Assembly (NCBI GenBank): GCA_947483645.1
Contig: CANKLS010000034.1
Location: 1 to 15,700, forward strand
Length of the DNA stretch: 15,700 nucleotides
DNA from: Bradymonadales bacterium
GTDB lineage: Bacteria; Myxococcota; Bradymonadia; REDH01
Direction: 5' to 3'
The translations under genes were made by a program, and so were the position numbers. Position 1 is the stretch's first letter. Each line of letters begins with the position of its first letter. Under the pieces are notes generated by a model, which saw only the letters and a list, made by a program, of their open reading frames with translations, was not told where the DNA came from and did not search any database. Shown here one piece after another: positions 14,009 through 15,700 of this stretch.

Positions 14009-14848
14009 ATGAACCGGACTCTCCCCATTTCGCTCCTGGCGCTGGCCCTTCTCGGCGGCGGCTGCTCGCTCGATAACCGCGAGGAGACGAGCAGTTTCTC
14101 GGTCGGCTACCGCACAGGCGTCCGGGTCACCGACAGCGAAGGCAGCGCCTCCTACACATCGAGTGGCGAGCGCGGTAACATGATGATCTCCGAGGTGAAC
14201 TGGGCCGGTTCGGTCGAGGGTCCTCCCTCGGCGAGCGTGCACTACCCCGACGACATCTTCATCGAGGTGCAGAACAAGCACCCACGTCCCATCTGGCTCA
14301 CGGGCTGGCGCATCACGGTGCACTCCTCCCCGAACCGCGACCGGTTGCCAGACGACTATCTCTTCCGGACCGATGCGACCGTTACCTACGTGCTGCCGTC
14401 CCCGCGGAGCGGTCGCCCGCTGCAGCCCAACGAGTACGCCGTCATCGCGGTGCGGGCCGACGGCGCCTTCCCGACTGCCGACTACATCGTCCCCGACCTG
14501 AAGCTCCCCAATGGTGCCTTCTCGATCGACCTCCACGACGTAGATGAGCGCATCGTTGAAGGCATGGGCGACCTGAAAAAAGAGCGCTTTGCCGGCTCTT
14601 GGGACCTCGTTACCGCCCGCTCCATGGAGCGTTCCCAGAGCCTTTTTGGAAACTCCGGCAGCGTCGACGGCAGCTGGCACTCCTACTCGGGGAACGACTT
14701 CGATCTGGCGCCGGCGACCGGGCCTCGTCTGCACGACGCGCTTCGCGTGAACATCGCAGAGGCCTACCGACCGCTCACCTTCGCCACGCCTGGGCGGCCC
14801 AACAGCCCCGACTATGCAGGCATCATCTCTTCTGGCGCGGAGGATTGA
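14009..14848 (+). CDS. Lamin-tail-domain (LTD) lipoprotein
   Basis: A 279-residue lipoprotein whose ATG follows the barrel stop by 10 nt, with TGAGG overlapping that stop as ribosome site. The signal MNRTLPISLLALALLGGGC places Cys19 after three glycines, a slightly unusual lipobox. From about 57 the chain matches a lamin-tail domain: MMISEVNWAGS, DDIFIEVQNKHPRPIWLTGWRI, LQPNEYAVIAV, LKLPNGAFSIDL and, near the end, SMERS then ATPGRPNSPDY, the 'TPG-x-PN' ending typical of bacterial LTDs. These immunoglobulin-like domains occur in secreted nucleases (ExeM/NucH type), phosphatases and other surface hydrolases, where they are thought to help bind substrate or anchor to the surface. Here the LTD stands almost alone, with a 20-55 N-terminal tether. 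The stop is one base before the PLD-like gene's ATG. Confidence 0.85.
   Translation: MNRTLPISLLALALLGGGCSLDNREETSSFSVGYRTGVRVTDSEGSASYTSSGERGNMMISEVNWAGSVEGPPSASVHYPDDIFIEVQNKHPRPIWLTGWRITVHSSPNRDRLPDDYLFRTDATVTYVLPSPRSGRPLQPNEYAVIAVRADGAFPTADYIVPDLKLPNGAFSIDLHDVDERIVEGMGDLKKERFAGSWDLVTARSMERSQSLFGNSGSVDGSWHSYSGNDFDLAPATGPRLHDALRVNIAEAYRPLTFATPGRPNSPDYAGIISSGAED
14839..14843 (+). promoter_or_regulatory. Shine-Dalgarno site for the PLD-like gene, inside the LTD gene
   Basis: GGAGG, 6 nt before ATG 14850, lies within the last codons of the LTD gene. Together with the TGAGATG junction it supports translation of the PLD-like gene from this ATG, coupled to its neighbour. Confidence 0.75.
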
Positions 14849-14849
14849 G

Positions 14850-15700
14850 ATGAGAACAACCCTTATCACCTCGCTGCTGGTCAGCGCTTCGCTCTGGGGC
14901 TGCGCGCAGGATGCGCCACAGGCCTCCTCAGAACTCTTTGATCGTTACGCAGGTACCTTCGTACCGCCCGCAACTTCGGCAGCCGAGGCGCTCACGGTGC
15001 AGACGGTCTTCATCGGTCAGGTCAGCGCCGCCAAGCGCTCTCTCGACCTGGCCGTAGAGGGCTTTGACGACGAACTCTCCGCGCAGGCCATCATCGACGC
15101 ATCGCTGCGTGGTGTCGCCGTTCGCGTCGTGGGCGACGAAGACCGACGCGGAGATGCTGGATTCACCAAGCTGCGGGACGCAGGGATTCCAATGGCCTTC
15201 GGTGATGGCAAGCTGCCCTGGACTCCCTCGCCGAGCATCTCCATGGTGCGCGGGAGCGACGACAATCGCATGTCGCACAACTTCATGGTGGTGGACGGTG
15301 CCACCGTGTTTGTGGCCTCCAACGGCCCGGTCGTTGCCGGCGGCGTCCGCGCGCAGCTCTACAACGTGATGACCTCCGAAGACCTCTCGAAGGACTTCAC
15401 GGGCGTCTTCCAGCAGATGTTCGGCGGCGTCTTTGCCACCACGGTCACCTCCTACGGTGAGCCGATGCCCTCCAATACCAACAACCGGACCCGCATGCAG
15501 ATGCAGGACGGCTCGGTGCTCTCCACCTGGTTCGGGCCGCAGGAGCCGATCATCAAGGAGGCCATCGACCGCATCTACGCGGCGCGCTCCTCCGTCTACA
15601 TGGCCACGACCGGCCTCTACAACAAAGAGCTCGTAGATGCCCTGCGCTACAAGGCTGCAGCGGGCTTCACCGTGAAGGTGGTCGTCGACGCAGCTGGGGC
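14850..15700 (+). CDS. Phospholipase-D-like lipoprotein with degenerate first HKD motif (3'-truncated)
   Basis: The frame is open from ATG 14850 to the window edge: 283 complete codons and no stop. The signal MRTTLITSLLVSASLWGC gives Cys18. Two PLD-type halves can be seen. In the first, strands FIGQVSAAKRSLDLAVEGFDD and RGVAVRVVGDED lead to RMSHNFMVVDGATVFVASNGP. This aligns with the HKD consensus 'H-x-K-x4-D-G ... GS-N', but His is Ser142 and Lys is Asn144; only Asp149 remains (His143 is shifted by one). The second half begins about 219 with FGPQEPIIKEAIDRIYAARS and continues LVDALRYKAAAGFTVKVVVDA; its HKD motif would lie beyond the window. PLD enzymes use two HKD motifs to cleave phosphodiesters in lipids or DNA; with one lost, it may be inactive, a binding subunit, or rely on a different pairing. 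It overlaps no gene and is last of at least five in the operon. Confidence 0.82.
   Translation, partial: MRTTLITSLLVSASLWGCAQDAPQASSELFDRYAGTFVPPATSAAEALTVQTVFIGQVSAAKRSLDLAVEGFDDELSAQAIIDASLRGVAVRVVGDEDRRGDAGFTKLRDAGIPMAFGDGKLPWTPSPSISMVRGSDDNRMSHNFMVVDGATVFVASNGPVVAGGVRAQLYNVMTSEDLSKDFTGVFQQMFGGVFATTVTSYGEPMPSNTNNRTRMQMQDGSVLSTWFGPQEPIIKEAIDRIYAARSSVYMATTGLYNKELVDALRYKAAAGFTVKVVVDAAG

Noticed and set aside
13988..14869. Minus-strand frame spanning the LTD gene
   Set aside because: It has no motif support, whereas the + strand gene shows a lipobox and lamin-tail signatures and fits the operon spacing.

Overview
The window is GC-rich, gene-dense DNA from a Gram-negative bacterium. Six of the ten coding regions encode lipoproteins (type II signal peptide with a lipobox cysteine). 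Four of these carry long Asp/Thr/Gly/Ser linkers right after the lipidated cysteine. One gene encodes an outer-membrane beta-barrel and another a eukaryote-like (pseudo)kinase with a C-terminal PEGA-like domain. Together these traits point to a predatory or saprophytic delta-proteobacterial lineage (Myxococcota / Bradymonadota-like). That placement is inferred from style, not from a marker gene. I see no tRNA, rRNA, CRISPR array, insertion sequence or phage gene.

Left part (1-5016): the 3' end of an aspartokinase-like gene on + converges, with a 7-nt gap, on a minus-strand pair. The pair is a membrane-anchored pseudokinase with PEGA-like tail (3289-4659) followed by a GH31 glycosidase lipoprotein of the sulfoquinovosidase-like clade (523-3231). 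A 357-bp gene-free region separates the pseudokinase from a divergent WYL-domain transcriptional regulator (5017-6114).

Middle (6115-10263): a consensus TTGACA box precedes a large lipoprotein that joins a YVTN-type beta-propeller to a phosphoesterase (phospholipase C / acid phosphatase-like) domain. Its 3' end overlaps by 13 nt the 3' end of a convergent endonuclease/exonuclease/phosphatase (EEP) lipoprotein with a complete active site. A 206-bp divergent promoter region follows.

Right part (10264-15700): five tightly packed + strand genes, almost certainly one operon. They encode two OB-fold lipoproteins (TAATG overlap), a signal-peptide outer-membrane beta-barrel, a lamin-tail-domain (LTD) lipoprotein, and a phospholipase-D-like lipoprotein cut off by the window end. 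The PLD-like gene has no stop before the window end and is read here directly from position 14850.

Most interesting reading: LTD, OB-fold and EEP nuclease domains are the modules fused in large secreted ExeM/NucH-type nucleases. Here they appear as separate surface lipoproteins, together with a PLD-like protein and a beta-barrel. The locus may be a split, surface-anchored extracellular nucleic-acid (or phosphate) scavenging machine. The domain calls are supported by sequence; the joint function is inference.
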